From NCBI RefSeq assembly GCF_000421145.1, contig NZ_ATWH01000004.1, positions 295,626-359,625 on the forward strand: 64,000 bases of DNA, written 5' to 3'. A program made the translations under genes and the position numbers. The notes under the pieces are model-generated. The model had not been told where the DNA came from. It did no database searches and saw only the letters and a list, made by a program, of their open reading frames with translations. The DNA is from Glaciibacter superstes DSM 21135. GTDB lineage: Bacteria; Actinomycetota; Actinomycetes; Actinomycetales; Microbacteriaceae. Every line of letters begins with the position of its first letter. Within the stretch, counting starts at the first letter, position 1. Positions 17,266 to 27,500 of the stretch are shown piece by piece.

Positions 17266-18702
17266 CTACGCCGTCTGGCCAAGCCGCTCCGGCCGCGGCT
17301 GGGAGACGTGCGCACTGTCACCCAGCTCGGTCTGCAACTTCCACAGGCTGACCTTCAGGTCTTCGCGCCGGTCCAGGTAGTCCGGGGCGAAATAGACGTT
17401 GTACAGCTCGTCTGGATCGCGTTCGAGGTCGTACAACTCCCACTCACCGGGGTACGTGAACGCCCCAGTGCCGGGGAGACCGAGCCCATCGTTGTAGAAG
17501 TAGATCAGTTTGTACCGCGCTGAGCGGTAACCGTAGTGGGCCGGCGCGTTGTGGAACACGTCATCGTGTTCCCAGTACCGGTAATAGAAGCCGTCAACAG
17601 GCGGCTCACCGGCGCCACCGGCGAGGTCTGGCCAGAAGCTGCGCCCCTGCATCCGCGGGTGCGGCTCCACACCGGCCGCATCGAGAATCGTGCGCGCGAA
17701 GTCGACGTTCGTGACGATGCCATCTGCCACGCCTTTTGCGCTGAGCACCCGTGGGTAGCTCATGACGAGCGGCATCCGAATCGACTCCTCATACATGAAG
17801 CGCTTGTCGAACCAGCCGTGGTCACCGAGAAAAAAACCCTGGTCAGACGAGTACATGAGGAGCGTGTCTTCGAAGTCTCCCCGATCACGCAGCCAGTCGA
17901 TGACCCGGCCGACATTGTCGTCGACGGATGCCACGCAGCGCAGGTAGTCCTCCATGTACCTCTGGTACTTCCAGAGCGCCTCTGCCTCGTAATCGAGCCC
18001 GGTCGGCGGGTCGATCTTCAGGTCGTCGGTGTTCAGGTGTTCGGCGATGCGCATTGCCGCCCGCCTGGCCGAAGACGTGCGGGTGGTGTGATCGTCGGTG
18101 AACGTCGCCGGCACGGGGATCGGCTCCGAATACAGTTCGGCATGCTTCGCGTCTGGCTGCCAGGGCCGATGCGGCGCCTTATGAAAGATCAACACGCACC
18201 AGGGGGCATCCGATTCAATGCGCTCGACCCACGCCAGGGCAAGATCGGTGATGAGGTCGGTCGCGTAGCCGCGTTCCGTGCGCAGACCGTCGACCGAGAG
18301 GAACGTCGGATCGTGGTACTCCCCCTGCTCGAGGAGAACGTCCCAGTAGTCGAAGCCCTGCGGGTCGTGCCCATCGCCGTCGCCCAGGTGCCACTTGCCG
18401 ACGATCGCCGTGCGGTACCCGGCCTCACGCAACTGCGAGATGAACGTCGGCTGGCCGGCGTCGATCGGCGTCTCCAGCGTCGTCACGCCATTCACATGGC
18501 TGTGGGTGCCGGTGAGGATGGACGCCCTGCTCGGTGAGCACAGCGAGTTCGTCGCGAAGCAGTTCTCGAAGCGCCAGCCCTCCGCCGCGATCTCGTCGAT
18601 GCGCGGCGTCGTGTTCACGACCGAGCCGTAAGCGCCGATGGCGTGCGCGGCATGGTCGTCGGTGAGGATCATGACGATGTTCGGCCGGCGCTTCGAGGGC
18701 AC
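17266..18702 (-). CDS. Sulfatase (formylglycine-type), cytoplasmic, last gene of the sulfatase operon
   Basis: Arylsulfatase-superfamily enzyme of 478 residues hydrolysing a sulfate ester. The activation motif LCSPSRASILTG places the Cys converted to formylglycine at residue 55; metal ligands fall in ILTDDH near the N-terminus and SDQGFFLGDHGWFDKR near 300. There is no signal peptide, so hydrolysis is intracellular. The start is a GTG at 18702 with AAAGGAG seven bases upstream, sitting in the first of three tandem 23-bp repeats that link this gene to the upstream sulfatase. It lacks a local maturase (formylglycine-generating enzyme). The natural substrate is unknown. Confidence 0.9.
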   Translation of the reverse strand: MPSKRRPNIVMILTDDHAAHAIGAYGSVVNTTPRIDEIAAEGWRFENCFATNSLCSPSRASILTGTHSHVNGVTTLETPIDAGQPTFISQLREAGYRTAIVGKWHLGDGDGHDPQGFDYWDVLLEQGEYHDPTFLSVDGLRTERGYATDLITDLALAWVERIESDAPWCVLIFHKAPHRPWQPDAKHAELYSEPIPVPATFTDDHTTRTSSARRAAMRIAEHLNTDDLKIDPPTGLDYEAEALWKYQRYMEDYLRCVASVDDNVGRVIDWLRDRGDFEDTLLMYSSDQGFFLGDHGWFDKRFMYEESIRMPLVMSYPRVLSAKGVADGIVTNVDFARTILDAAGVEPHPRMQGRSFWPDLAGGAGEPPVDGFYYRYWEHDDVFHNAPAHYGYRSARYKLIYFYNDGLGLPGTGAFTYPGEWELYDLERDPDELYNVYFAPDYLDRREDLKVSLWKLQTELGDSAHVSQPRPERLGQTA

Positions 18703-18766
18703 TATGCGCTCCTTTGCGACGGCACTATGCGCTCCGCTGCGACGGCACTATGCGCTCCGCTGCGAC
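18698..18766 (-). repeat. Triplicated 23-bp stop-start junction between the two sulfatase genes
   Basis: Three tandem 23-bp units (18698-18720, 18721-18743, 18744-18766). On the minus strand each reads through GGAGCGCATAGTGCC, so each carries a ribosome-binding site, a TAG stop and an overlapping GTG start (TAGTG). The upstream sulfatase stops in unit 3. Two 7-codon frames (18748-18725 and 18725-18702), each encoding MPSQRSA, follow, every stop sharing one base with the next start. The downstream sulfatase starts in unit 1. Units 2 and 3 are identical; unit 1 has the stronger AAAGGAG. Confidence 0.9.
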
Positions 18767-20370
18767 GGCTCTGAACGCGGATCTGGCGCCACCACCGCGA
18801 CATCCGTTTCCGAAGCATCCGTTTCAGCGGTATTCATCTCGACATCAGGCCCAGCGGATGCCGCGGCACCACGCTCAATGGCCTGGTAGGTCGTCTCGTC
18901 GAGCCCACTCTGTGTGGGGTCGTAGTCGACCTCGCCGACGTCGTACATGGTCGTCATCCAGTGGTAGAAGTTGTCGCCGCGATCGCGTAGAACGCGGTAC
19001 AGACGCTGCATCATGCTGCCACGGATGCCGCCCATCTCCGGGTGCTCGTAGACGTTCTGAAGTTCATCTGGGTCGATGTGCAGATCGTAGAGCTCATTCA
19101 CCGAGTCGGGGTTCACGATGAGCTTGTAGCGGTCGTTCCGCAGCATCCGTTGCGGATACGGGAAGTGGTGCCCGTGAAACTCGCAGACGATGTCGTCGTC
19201 CCATTCGACGTCTTCACCCGCCGCGAGCCGCACGAGGCTGCGGGAATCGACGGCAGGCGCCGGATCGATGCCGGCAAGCTCGAGAATCGTAGCCGTGCAG
19301 TCGAGCAGGCTCACGAACTCGGTGCGCACCTGGCCGGCCGGGCTGCCGGGAATGCGAAGGATGCCGGGCGTTCGGTAGATGTCTTCGTACATCGCCGGAC
19401 CCTTGTCGTGCAGGCGGTGAGAACCGGTGAACTCGCCGTGGTCGCAGGTGAAGAACACGGCCGTCTCATCGACGAGACCGAGTCGCTCTAGGGCAGACAT
19501 GACACGGCCGATCTGCTCGTCGATGAGGGCGACGTAACCCCAGTAGACGGCGATCAGCTTGCGTGTGACCTCGATGGGCATCGTGTCGAAGGTCCAGTGG
19601 GCGCTGTAGTTTCGCTGTACAGGCGGCTTGCCCTCGAAGGTTTCGGAGATCGACTTCGGAAGCGCGATGTCGGCCGGGTCGAACATGTCGAAGTACTCGT
19701 CGGGCACGATGTACGGCAGGTGCGGCCCGAAGAAGTTCAGCTCGAGGAAGAACGGCGTGCCGTCTTGCTGCCCGTCTGCCGCGTAGCGTTCGAGCAGCTC
19801 GATGGTGCGCGTTGCGAGGTAATACTCGAACGTCGCCGTGGCGGGCTGGTGGAGCCGGGCAGCCAACAGGTTGCCCGGCCCACCGTTGGGGAGCGTGCCG
19901 CGGATACGATCACTGATCGCATACGGCGGCAGGTCGTGCTCGCGCAGATAGCCGAGGTAGTCCTCGTTCTCAACTGGGTTATGCCACCCGGGGAGATCTG
20001 GACCGTCGAAACCGAAGTCGGCGGCCTTCTTCTCTGTTCCCGCATGCCACTTTCCAACGAGTCCCGTGTTGTAGCCCTTATCGCGCAGCGCTTCGACAAA
20101 CGTGAATGAACCCTCTGCGAGGTCTTCGAGGTACCCAACGTTGCGTTCATGGTTCGCGAGTACGCGATGGCGGAAGGGGGCCTGACCGGTCAGCAGGCTC
20201 GCACGAGCCGGCGTGCAGATGGCTGTCGGGGTGTACCAGCGATCGAACCGCGTGCCCGTTCGGGCCAGCTCGTCGAGCACCGGCGTCGCCGCCAGCTCGT
20301 TGCCGTACGCCCCGAGCGTGTCCGCTCGATGCTGATCGGTCATAAGGAAGAGGATGTTGCTCGGATTCAT
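18748..20370 (-). CDS. Sulfatase (formylglycine-type), second paralogue, cytoplasmic
   Basis: Sulfatase-superfamily enzyme of 540 residues. The activation motif ICTPARASLLTG places the formylglycine-precursor Cys at residue 52. TDQHRADTLGAYG at the start and FFTCDHGEFTGSHRL near 300 supply metal ligands; CEFHGHHFPYPQRM is in the C-terminal half. No signal peptide is seen, so the substrate must be imported first. The ATG lies 7 bases after the binding-protein stop codon. The C-terminal tail of about 40 residues (Asp/Glu/Ala-rich, ending PSQRSA) is encoded partly by the 23-bp repeat. It is only distantly similar to the other sulfatase here, suggesting two different ester positions or substrates. 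Confidence 0.9.
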   Translation of the reverse strand: MNPSNILFLMTDQHRADTLGAYGNELAATPVLDELARTGTRFDRWYTPTAICTPARASLLTGQAPFRHRVLANHERNVGYLEDLAEGSFTFVEALRDKGYNTGLVGKWHAGTEKKAADFGFDGPDLPGWHNPVENEDYLGYLREHDLPPYAISDRIRGTLPNGGPGNLLAARLHQPATATFEYYLATRTIELLERYAADGQQDGTPFFLELNFFGPHLPYIVPDEYFDMFDPADIALPKSISETFEGKPPVQRNYSAHWTFDTMPIEVTRKLIAVYWGYVALIDEQIGRVMSALERLGLVDETAVFFTCDHGEFTGSHRLHDKGPAMYEDIYRTPGILRIPGSPAGQVRTEFVSLLDCTATILELAGIDPAPAVDSRSLVRLAAGEDVEWDDDIVCEFHGHHFPYPQRMLRNDRYKLIVNPDSVNELYDLHIDPDELQNVYEHPEMGGIRGSMMQRLYRVLRDRGDNFYHWMTTMYDVGEVDYDPTQSGLDETTYQAIERGAAASAGPDVEMNTAETDASETDVAVVAPDPRSEPSQRSA

Positions 20371-20377
20371 TGAGTGG

Positions 20378-21400
20378 TTACTCGCCAGCCTTCAGGAAGA
20401 GGTCGCCGGTATAGAACTCCGTCGGCTCGACGGGTTCGGTGAGCTTCCCGGCGGCGACGAAGTAGTCGACCATGCTCGTGAGCCACTTGTTCACGGTGCC
20501 GTCTTCGGTGAGCTCGTCGAGCTCCGTGAGAGAGAGGATCTCCACGTTGCCGGCATCGGCCTTGACCTGAGCCGGGTCGAGTGCGTTGAACGCCGCGGTG
20601 AGCTCGATCGCCTTGTCGGTGTTCTCAGCGCGGAACTCAGTGGCCTCGCGCAGCACCTTCAGCACTCGATCGAGTTTCTCCGGCTCATCGGCAACGAGGT
20701 CGTTACCGGCCACGAACGCCGTTGGGAAGGCGACGGTCTCCTCGAAGTCCTTGTTCTCGGCAAGTTCGACGAGACCCGGAACCTGCTGCTTGACCGTGGC
20801 GAGCGCCGGGTACCAGAACCCTGCGCCGTCGACCTGACCGGAGGAGAGGGCTGCGACGATCGACGCGGGCTCCATCGGCACCAGCTTGATGTCCTCCTTC
20901 GTCATGCCGGCCGCTTCGAGTGCGAGCGTGAGGATCATGTCGCCTGAGGTGCCCTCCGGCACCGCGACGTTCTTGCCACGCAGGTCTTCGATCGAGTCGA
21001 TACCGGGCTGCGCAACAACGCGGTCGGCCTGGCCGAGCGTGTTCATGGCGACGATCTTCGCCTGGCCGGAGGCTGGCAGCCAGAACGCGCCAGGCCCGAT
21101 GTACCCGAAATCGAGGTCACCAGTGCCGAGTGCCTGAATCTGGAGCGGTCCGTTCGTGAATGGCGTCGTCGTGATGTTCACGGCGTGCTTCTCCCACAAT
21201 CCCTGGTCTTCTGCGATCGCGAGCAGGCTCGTGCCGTTGAAGTCCGCGATGTAGCCGAAGTTGACATCGATGGCCTCGACCGCCTCTCCGGATGCGTCGG
21301 TCTGTTCGGCAGCGTTGCCGTCTCCGGCGCATCCGCTCATGGTGAGCGCCAATACGATGCCAACGGCGGCTGTGCCGAGCATCTTCCTGGTGTATGACAT
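20378..21400 (-). CDS. Substrate-binding lipoprotein of SsuA/TauA/NMT1 type
   Basis: Extracellular binding protein of 340 residues for an ABC importer of the nitrate/sulfonate/taurine class. The ATG at 21400 gives a signal peptide with lipobox LTMSGC (Cys 24) and has AAAGGGA upstream; the frame extends further upstream but without a plausible start. The body shows the two-lobed NMT1-like pattern (FGYIADFNG, GTGDLDFGYIGPGAFW, GKNVAVPEGTSGD). It sits between the ATPase and sulfatase genes, so a sulfated or sulfonated small molecule is the likely ligand. The ligand itself is inferred from context. Confidence 0.88.
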   Translation of the reverse strand: MSYTRKMLGTAAVGIVLALTMSGCAGDGNAAEQTDASGEAVEAIDVNFGYIADFNGTSLLAIAEDQGLWEKHAVNITTTPFTNGPLQIQALGTGDLDFGYIGPGAFWLPASGQAKIVAMNTLGQADRVVAQPGIDSIEDLRGKNVAVPEGTSGDMILTLALEAAGMTKEDIKLVPMEPASIVAALSSGQVDGAGFWYPALATVKQQVPGLVELAENKDFEETVAFPTAFVAGNDLVADEPEKLDRVLKVLREATEFRAENTDKAIELTAAFNALDPAQVKADAGNVEILSLTELDELTEDGTVNKWLTSMVDYFVAAGKLTEPVEPTEFYTGDLFLKAGE

Positions 21401-21425
21401 AGTGTGCAGTCCCTTTCTCGGGGGT

Positions 21426-22265
21426 TCAGGCCGTCGGTGAAGACGACGTGGTTCCGGCGTTGGTGCCGGGCTCTTGGTGGTACACCGCGTGCCACACACG
21501 ATTGCGCAGCTCGCCGAATTCCGGACTGAGCCGCACGTCTTCGGTGCGGGGGTATGGGAGGTCGACCTCGACGGTCTCGTAGATGCGACCTGGACGGGCC
21601 GCCATCACGATGACCCGGTTCGCGAGGAACACGGCCTCATCGACGTCGTGGGTGATGAACATGACTGTGCGCTTCTCGCGGTTCCAGGTCTCGAGCAGCT
21701 GTTCCTGCAGCTTCACGCGAGTGAGGGCGTCGAGGGCTCCGAACGGCTCGTCCATCAGAAGGATCGACGGGTTCACGGCGTAGGCACGGGCGATTGCGCA
21801 GCGCTGCTTCATGCCGCCGGACAGCATCTTCGGAAGGGCGTCGGCGAACTGCTCGAGCCCGACCATGCGGATGAAGTACTCGGCGCGCTCCCGGCGGGCG
21901 GCCTTCGGCACTCCCCCGACTTTGAGACCGAACTCGACGTTCTTGCGCACAGTCAGCCACGGAAAGAGCGCGTACTGCTGGAAGATCACGCCTCGCTCCG
22001 GCCCGGGGCCAGAGACCTCCTCGCCGTCGACGAGTGCGTGGCCGCTTGAAGGCTCCTCCAGCCCGGCGAGAATGTTCATGAGTGTCGATTTGCCGCATCC
22101 AGACGGGCCGACAACGGTGACGAACTCGTTGTCGGCGATGTCGAGGTCGACGTGGTCGAGGGCCACGAACTCCTCATTCTTCAACTGGAAGGTCTTTCGC
22201 ACCCCCTGAACGGAGATCTTCGCTGTGGCCGTGTTTGTCGTGGTGGTGTTGGTCGTCATCGTCAT
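21426..22265 (-). CDS. ABC transporter ATPase of SsuB/TauB type
   Basis: Cytoplasmic energising subunit, 279 residues. After a Thr/Asn-rich leader come Walker [10 protein letters not shown] (53-61), the Q-loop in [10 protein letters not shown], signature LSGGMKQR, Walker [13 protein letters not shown] and the switch His in FITHDVDEA, all intact. The ATG at 22265 overlaps the permease stop codon in an ATGA arrangement, indicating coupled translation. A repeated ACN/AAN-rich leader gives [15 protein letters not shown] at the N-terminus, an unusual low-complexity start. Confidence 0.93.
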   Translation of the reverse strand: MTMTTNTTTTNTATAKISVQGVRKTFQLKNEEFVALDHVDLDIADNEFVTVVGPSGCGKSTLMNILAGLEEPSSGHALVDGEEVSGPGPERGVIFQQYALFPWLTVRKNVEFGLKVGGVPKAARRERAEYFIRMVGLEQFADALPKMLSGGMKQRCAIARAYAVNPSILLMDEPFGALDALTRVKLQEQLLETWNREKRTVMFITHDVDEAVFLANRVIVMAARPGRIYETVEVDLPYPRTEDVRLSPEFGELRNRVWHAVYHQEPGTNAGTTSSSPTA

Positions 22266-23161
22266 CGCCGTTCCTGCCATCCGGTGAGTTTGGTTTCTGC
22301 GAGGAGCAGCAGTCGGTCCATCACCAGGCCGAGAATGCCGATGACGACGATGCTGACGAAGATCGTCGCGAGGTCGTAATAAAGCTGGGCCTGCTGCATC
22401 CGGTACCCGAGTCCAGCCGGTGCGGCGAGCAGCTCGGCCGCGACGAGAGTGGCCCAGGCCGAGCCGAGGCCGACGCGCATGCCAACGAGGATGAACGGCG
22501 TCGAAGCCGGAACGACGACCCGCACGAAGATCGCACCGTCTTTCGCACCGAGCACGCGGGCGGCATTGATGAGCGTGCGGTCGACGTTGACGACGCCCTG
22601 GTACGTCGAGATGACACAGGCGAGGAACGCCGCAAGGAAGATGACGAACACCTTCGGCACTTCGCCGATGCCGAGGAGAACCAGCACAAGGGGCAACAGG
22701 GCGAGCGGCGGAATGGTACGGAAGAACTGGATCCACGGTTCGAAGAGGCCTCGACCGACCGTGTACCACCCCATCAGGAAGCCCACAGGGACGGCAGCGG
22801 CGGAGCCGAGGAGGAAACCCGTGAGCACGCGGCCGAGGCTCGCGAGGATGTCCTGCTGCAGGATCCCGGCGTTCCAGAGCTGAATTGCCTTCTCCACCAC
22901 CTCAGGCGGTGTGGGGAACTGGAAACCGTTCAGCGCCAGGATCCACCAGATCGCGATACCTGCAACGACGGAGATGCAATTCAACACGATGAGTTTCGTG
23001 CGCTTGCTCACGCGACTGCGGCGCGGTGGCTTGCCACCTGACCGAGGCGCGGCGACAGCCAGGGCGGTGGTCGCCGTGCTGCCGGCGGCGACTGCGCGGG
23101 CAGCAGCTTGTTCTGATTTGTCACGTTCTGATTCATCGGTCATTTCGATCACTCGCTCCAT
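22262..23161 (-). CDS. ABC transporter permease of SsuC/TauC type
   Basis: Inner-membrane subunit of 299 residues with about six membrane segments after a hydrophilic N-terminus of roughly 55 residues. The EAA-type loop is [25 protein letters not shown] in the last third, and [13 protein letters not shown] is typical of the sulfonate/nitrate class. The start chosen (ATG 23161) has GAGG six bases upstream; a second ATG at 23143 is possible. It follows the ROK gene by 37 bp and overlaps the ATPase gene by 4 bp. Confidence 0.9.
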   Translation of the reverse strand: MERVIEMTDESERDKSEQAAARAVAAGSTATTALAVAAPRSGGKPPRRSRVSKRTKLIVLNCISVVAGIAIWWILALNGFQFPTPPEVVEKAIQLWNAGILQQDILASLGRVLTGFLLGSAAAVPVGFLMGWYTVGRGLFEPWIQFFRTIPPLALLPLVLVLLGIGEVPKVFVIFLAAFLACVISTYQGVVNVDRTLINAARVLGAKDGAIFVRVVVPASTPFILVGMRVGLGSAWATLVAAELLAAPAGLGYRMQQAQLYYDLATIFVSIVVIGILGLVMDRLLLLAETKLTGWQERR

Positions 23162-23198
23162 GACGGGCCTCGGTGCGGATTGACGGAACTGGAAAAGG

Positions 23199-24431
23199 TC
23201 ACTGTGCGCTCCTTTGCTGCTGCACGGGTTCGCCGGATGCCGCGGACTCTGGGTATCCGGCGAGGAGTGGGGACTGATGAAAGATGGCAGCGATGGCGCC
23301 GAGCGCACCGTCGCTGTCTTCGAGCCCGGCGGCTCGCACCACAACGGGCTGGTCGGAGGGGATCGGATAGAGCTCGTAGCGCAGCGTGGCCGCAGCCTGC
23401 TCAACCAACACGGGCGCGATGCGCACGATCTCACCGCCGATGACGACCTCGCGCGGGTCCAGGGTCATCGCGGCGGCCCCGAGGACGCGGCCGATCGTCG
23501 ATCCGACTTCGCGGAGCACGACGTCAACCGCCGGATCGCCCTTCTCCACCGCCGCGGCGAGGTCGTCGAGTGTCTGGACCTCCACACCGCTTTCCCGGCA
23601 GCTGGCCAGGATTGCCGGCACAGAGGCGATCGTCTCGAGGCATCCGCGCTTGCCGCAGCGGCAGGTTCTTCCGAGCGGGTCCGCCATCACATGGCCGAGT
23701 TCGCCGGCGAAACCCCGTGCGCCGGAGACCAGGCGGCCAGAGACGACGAGACCACCGCCGACGCCGTCTGAGAGCCGAAGGTAGAGGAGGTTGTCGACCG
23801 CGTCTGGCCGGGTGATCGCCTCGGCGAGCGCGGCGAGTCGGGTGTTGTTGTCCACGAAAACTGGTGCGTGGAACCGCGTGGCGAACGCGAGGTCGACCCC
23901 GTCTGGGGCGAGCTGCGTCTTCCAGCTCACGGCCGGCGTGCCTGTACGCCCACCGCGGTATGGACCGGGGACGCCGATGCCGACCGCCTGCAGCGCACCG
24001 TAGTGCACGCCGGTCTCGCGGCTCAGACGTTCGATCAGGTCAAAGGCGATCTCGACCCGCTCCGTCCATGGCGTATCGTCGACATACCGTTCGAGGCCGG
24101 AGGCGATGACCTCATGGGAAGCATCCGCCACGACGACGTGCACGCGGCGGTGACCGAAGTCGACGCCGAGGAACTGGCCGGAATCGGGGTCGAGGGCGAG
24201 CCGCTCGGCGGGGCGACCACTGCCGGCACGCAGCGTGGCATCCGTGTCGGCGACGATGATGGCACCGCGCCGCAGGAGGCTCACGGTGATTTCGGAGAGG
24301 GTCGTGCGCGAGAGGCCGACGCGCTTGGCGAGTTCGCCGCGGCTCAGCGATCCCTGAGCGCGCAACGTGCCGAGTACCCGCTCTTCGTGGGTCCTCCGCA
24401 CGAGGGCGTGGATTCCGATCGTCGTTGACAT
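23199..24431 (-). CDS. ROK family repressor, first gene of the sulfatase operon
   Basis: Regulator of 410 residues: an N-terminal winged helix ([19 protein letters not shown], residues about 29-47) and a ROK sugar-kinase-like domain. The zinc motif [10 protein letters not shown] lies near residue 255, with [10 protein letters not shown] before it. The ATP-phosphate loop is degenerate, as expected for a regulator rather than a kinase. It starts the six-gene run ROK-permease-ATPase-binding protein-sulfatase-sulfatase. A dyad in its own promoter (24457-24484) recurs before the GH43 gene, suggesting it represses both units and that a sugar or sugar ester is the inducer. Its last codons overlap a GTG in a junction resembling the sulfatase repeat. 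Confidence 0.9.
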   Translation of the reverse strand: MSTTIGIHALVRRTHEERVLGTLRAQGSLSRGELAKRVGLSRTTLSEITVSLLRRGAIIVADTDATLRAGSGRPAERLALDPDSGQFLGVDFGHRRVHVVVADASHEVIASGLERYVDDTPWTERVEIAFDLIERLSRETGVHYGALQAVGIGVPGPYRGGRTGTPAVSWKTQLAPDGVDLAFATRFHAPVFVDNNTRLAALAEAITRPDAVDNLLYLRLSDGVGGGLVVSGRLVSGARGFAGELGHVMADPLGRTCRCGKRGCLETIASVPAILASCRESGVEVQTLDDLAAAVEKGDPAVDVVLREVGSTIGRVLGAAAMTLDPREVVIGGEIVRIAPVLVEQAAATLRYELYPIPSDQPVVVRAAGLEDSDGALGAIAAIFHQSPLLAGYPESAASGEPVQQQRSAQ

Positions 24432-24456
24432 GAGAGACAGGCTAAGCGGCCGGTAA

Positions 24457-24484
24457 TTTTTCCGTCAACAACCCGGCAGAAAAA
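24457..24484. promoter_or_regulatory. Putative ROK operator overlapping the promoter of the ROK-sulfatase operon
   Basis: The arms TTTTTCCGTC (24457-24466) and GGCAGAAAAA (24475-24484) form an imperfect dyad (8 of 10 positions). On the minus strand TTGACG (24468-24463) inside the dyad is a -35 element, with TTAGCC 17 bases on (24445-24440) as a weak -10. The start point would lie near the ROK ATG, so the transcript may be leaderless. The same module occurs at 28385-28412. Confidence 0.7.
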
Positions 24485-24544
24485 CTTTGAAGATTCGCCC
24501 GATCAAGGTCAGAACCCAGCCATGTGACACCGGGCGAAGAAACC

Positions 24545-24578
24545 GGCAGGGTGCCGACCCAAAGGTGAGCACCCTGCC
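24545..24578 (-). terminator. Stem-loop terminator after the GH43 gene
   Basis: GGCAGGGTGC (24545-24554) and GCACCCTGCC (24569-24578) pair perfectly over 10 bp around 14 nt, 15 bases past the GH43 stop. A second, outer pairing of TTCGCCCG with CGGGCGAA lies just beyond. No long U-run follows, as is usual in high-GC actinobacteria. Confidence 0.65.
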
Positions 24579-24593
24579 AACTGCCGTCCTCAA

Positions 24594-27500
24594 TCAGTCA
24601 GACGCGGCATCCGTCGACGGTCGCTCGGCGTAGAGCATGGCGCCCTGCGGACCCGCCTGCTCCAGGCGCACGACTCCCGCTACCGCCGCCTCGTCGGAGC
24701 GGCCAGGCGAGGCCCAGTACCCGTGGGCCGGGTTGCGGAAGAATGTCATCCACGGCGTTCCGTCTTCGTCGATGAACATGTTGTTGTGCCCGGCCCCGAC
24801 AGCGGCCGTGTACCGAGCGGAGTACGGTCCTTCGAACGAGTCGGACACCGCGACCATGGCGTCGTACTGGTCTTTCACACCGCTGTTCGGCAGGTACGAC
24901 CAGGTCGGATCCAGAGCGGTGCCCGATTTGTTCGCCCACACCGCGTGCATCAGGTAGTACTTGTCGCCGACCTTGGTGACCGTCGCCCCCTCGAGATACG
25001 GCTCAGGGGAGAACTTCGCCTGCTCGAAACGCGGCAGGTCGTGGGGCGCTTCGAGATCCTCCATATCGGCCGTCATCCTGGAGTACAGATCGTTGTGCAA
25101 CACGAGGTACGTCTCATCCCCGTCATCGAAGAGCCCACCGTCGATGTGGTAATACTGCGGATTCGAGGCGCGGACGGGGTCGCCGAGCGGATTCTCAACG
25201 CTTCCCTCGATGTTGCGATACGGCCCCTCCGGCCCGCCGTCACTGACCAGCATGAACGAGCCGGTCAGCTTCGAGTGGTCACCCATGCACGCGACGATGT
25301 ACCACTTTCCGTCGACGTAGTGCACCTCGGGCGCCCACACATCTCCTGCGCGCGTCGCCGGGTCGTCCGGATTCTTGTACGTCTGCCAGTCGGCGACCAC
25401 CACTCGATCATCGGTGTTCTCACCGACGAACTCCGGCGACCACACCTTGCCCTTCGTCTCGTCTGGCCGAATCGACGTCGTGTCGACGAGGGTCCACGGC
25501 CCCTCGAGCGATGGCGCCGTCCACACGTAGATGCCGTCGTTCCACGGGGCAGCCTTGTCGAGCTCGGCCGGTTTTGTCGTTCCGGTGGCGACGTACAGCG
25601 TCTCGCCGTCGACCTCGAAGCGGTTGACGTAGGTGTCACGCATCCAGACCCGCCCGAGCTCCGCATCCTGGGGTCGCGTCTCGAGGTCAAGCACCATCGA
25701 GTTGTCGGGTCGCGGAGTGATTTCGGAGCGACCATCAGCGGTGCCGTACGGCATCGGCAGCGGCCAGCTCGCTGGGAACGCCGAACTCTCGCCGTCCATC
25801 GCGTAGGTGTGCACATAGTCGAACTCGGCCGTCGCGCCCTCGGCGTTCATCGAGACGATACCGATGCGCAGGTTGCCCAGCGCCGGAATCGACCAGACCC
25901 CGCCCCACTGCCACGATTCGCCGTCGGTGCTCGACGCCATTCGCACGTCGTACTCGCCGTTCTCCTCGTCCAGCTGCGCGTAGAGCCGCAGCCACGTCGT
26001 CTCCGCTGGGGCTGCCCCGAACATCGGGCCATTGGCGACGGCAGTGGGTGGTGTCGTGGTCGGCCGTTCCGCCTCTTTGCCGAACTCGGTCTGGTGAAGG
26101 AACTCGCCCTTCCGGTTCAATGGCAGCACAGAATGCGTGAGTTTCAGGTAGCGATCATCGTGCTCGTACAGCACCAGCCCTGCTTGCTGAGCGCCCTTGG
26201 TCCCGTCGAAGATGAGCTTCGTTTCAACGACGTAATCGCCGTTCGGCGCATCGCGCAGCAGCACCGGCGCCGAGTTCGTCGCCTGATACAGTTCGGCTCC
26301 CTGCGTCGGCCAGACGAGCGAACCGTCGGAGACGTTCGGTCTAGACGCGGGTCGACGCACCCAGTTCCAGGCGTCGTCGCCGGCCTCAGGCGCACCCGCT
26401 GCGTCGAACTCATCTGAATACTCCGGCAGAAGTTCACCAACCGCGGGGTCTGCAACACGCTCGGTCACGGGTGTGTAGATTTCGGCGGCGCTGAGGTTGT
26501 CAGCATCGACGGATGCCGCGGTCGCGGCGATTCCGATCGTTCCGTTCGTCTGTGCCTGCTTCGGAGCCGTGACCTCTACTGTCGCGAGTGGATCACGCAG
26601 ACCGTCGGCCGAGACCTCTGCCGTGACACTGGAACCGCGCCACTCGAGCGTGACAACGTGCCACGAACCGTAGTCGAACGACGCAGGCAGCGGTGACGAC
26701 TGAGCGGCGACCTTGCTCCCGTGAACGACCTCGACACGCAGCTCCCCCGCCGCACGATCGATCCACGCGGTTGCACCGTTCTGACCACGCTGACCGACCA
26801 CAAGACCGACCGCACCGGACGTCGCGGACGCGGCATCCGTTGTGCTCAAACGCACGTCAGCCTGTACCCGCAGATCGCCAGACACCGTGTCGTGACTCGT
26901 GATGGCAGCGGAGCCAGACTTCTTGGCATTTCCCTTTGCAGTGCCCTCTGCCGCGAGGCGGAGGTGCTCGCCCGCGTCTGGGTCGCTCGCGATCGTTGCC
27001 TCACCGTCGCCCTTCACTTTCCAGTCATCGAGTGAGGTATTGGTGAAGTCCGTGCCGACGAGAGGGGTGGTCACCGGAGCGGTCTCCTCACCGTTCGACG
27101 GGCCGGCACCCGCGCGCACGACGGGCCAGCCGTCGATCCAGTCGAGGCGGTCGATCATGAGCGGTCGCTTCGACAGGGTGCGCCCGTCGACGGGTGGGAA
27201 GTCGGGGTCGGCGGTGGGGATGGCGTGGTAGATGAGCCAGTCCTGCCCGGCGAGGTCGGTCTGGATCGTGTTGTGGCCGGTGCCCGCAAATCCGTTGCCG
27301 TTCGAGGTCAGCACGAAGCCGCCCTTGCTGCTCGGGGCCATCAGGTCGACGCCGTCGTCATCGAGGAACGGGCCGCGCGGGTTGTCGGCGCGCCCGACCT
27401 TCACGGTGTAACCGCTGAACTCGCCGTCGCAGCATCCTGCGTCTGAGTACATGAGGTAGTACCAGCCGTCACGCTGCATGACGATGCCGCCCTCCATGCG

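Noticed and set aside
24723..26417. Long plus-strand open frame opposite the GH43 gene
   Set aside because: It is Arg/Val-rich with no family motif and mirrors the codon bias of the real minus-strand gene; typical high-GC antisense shadow.
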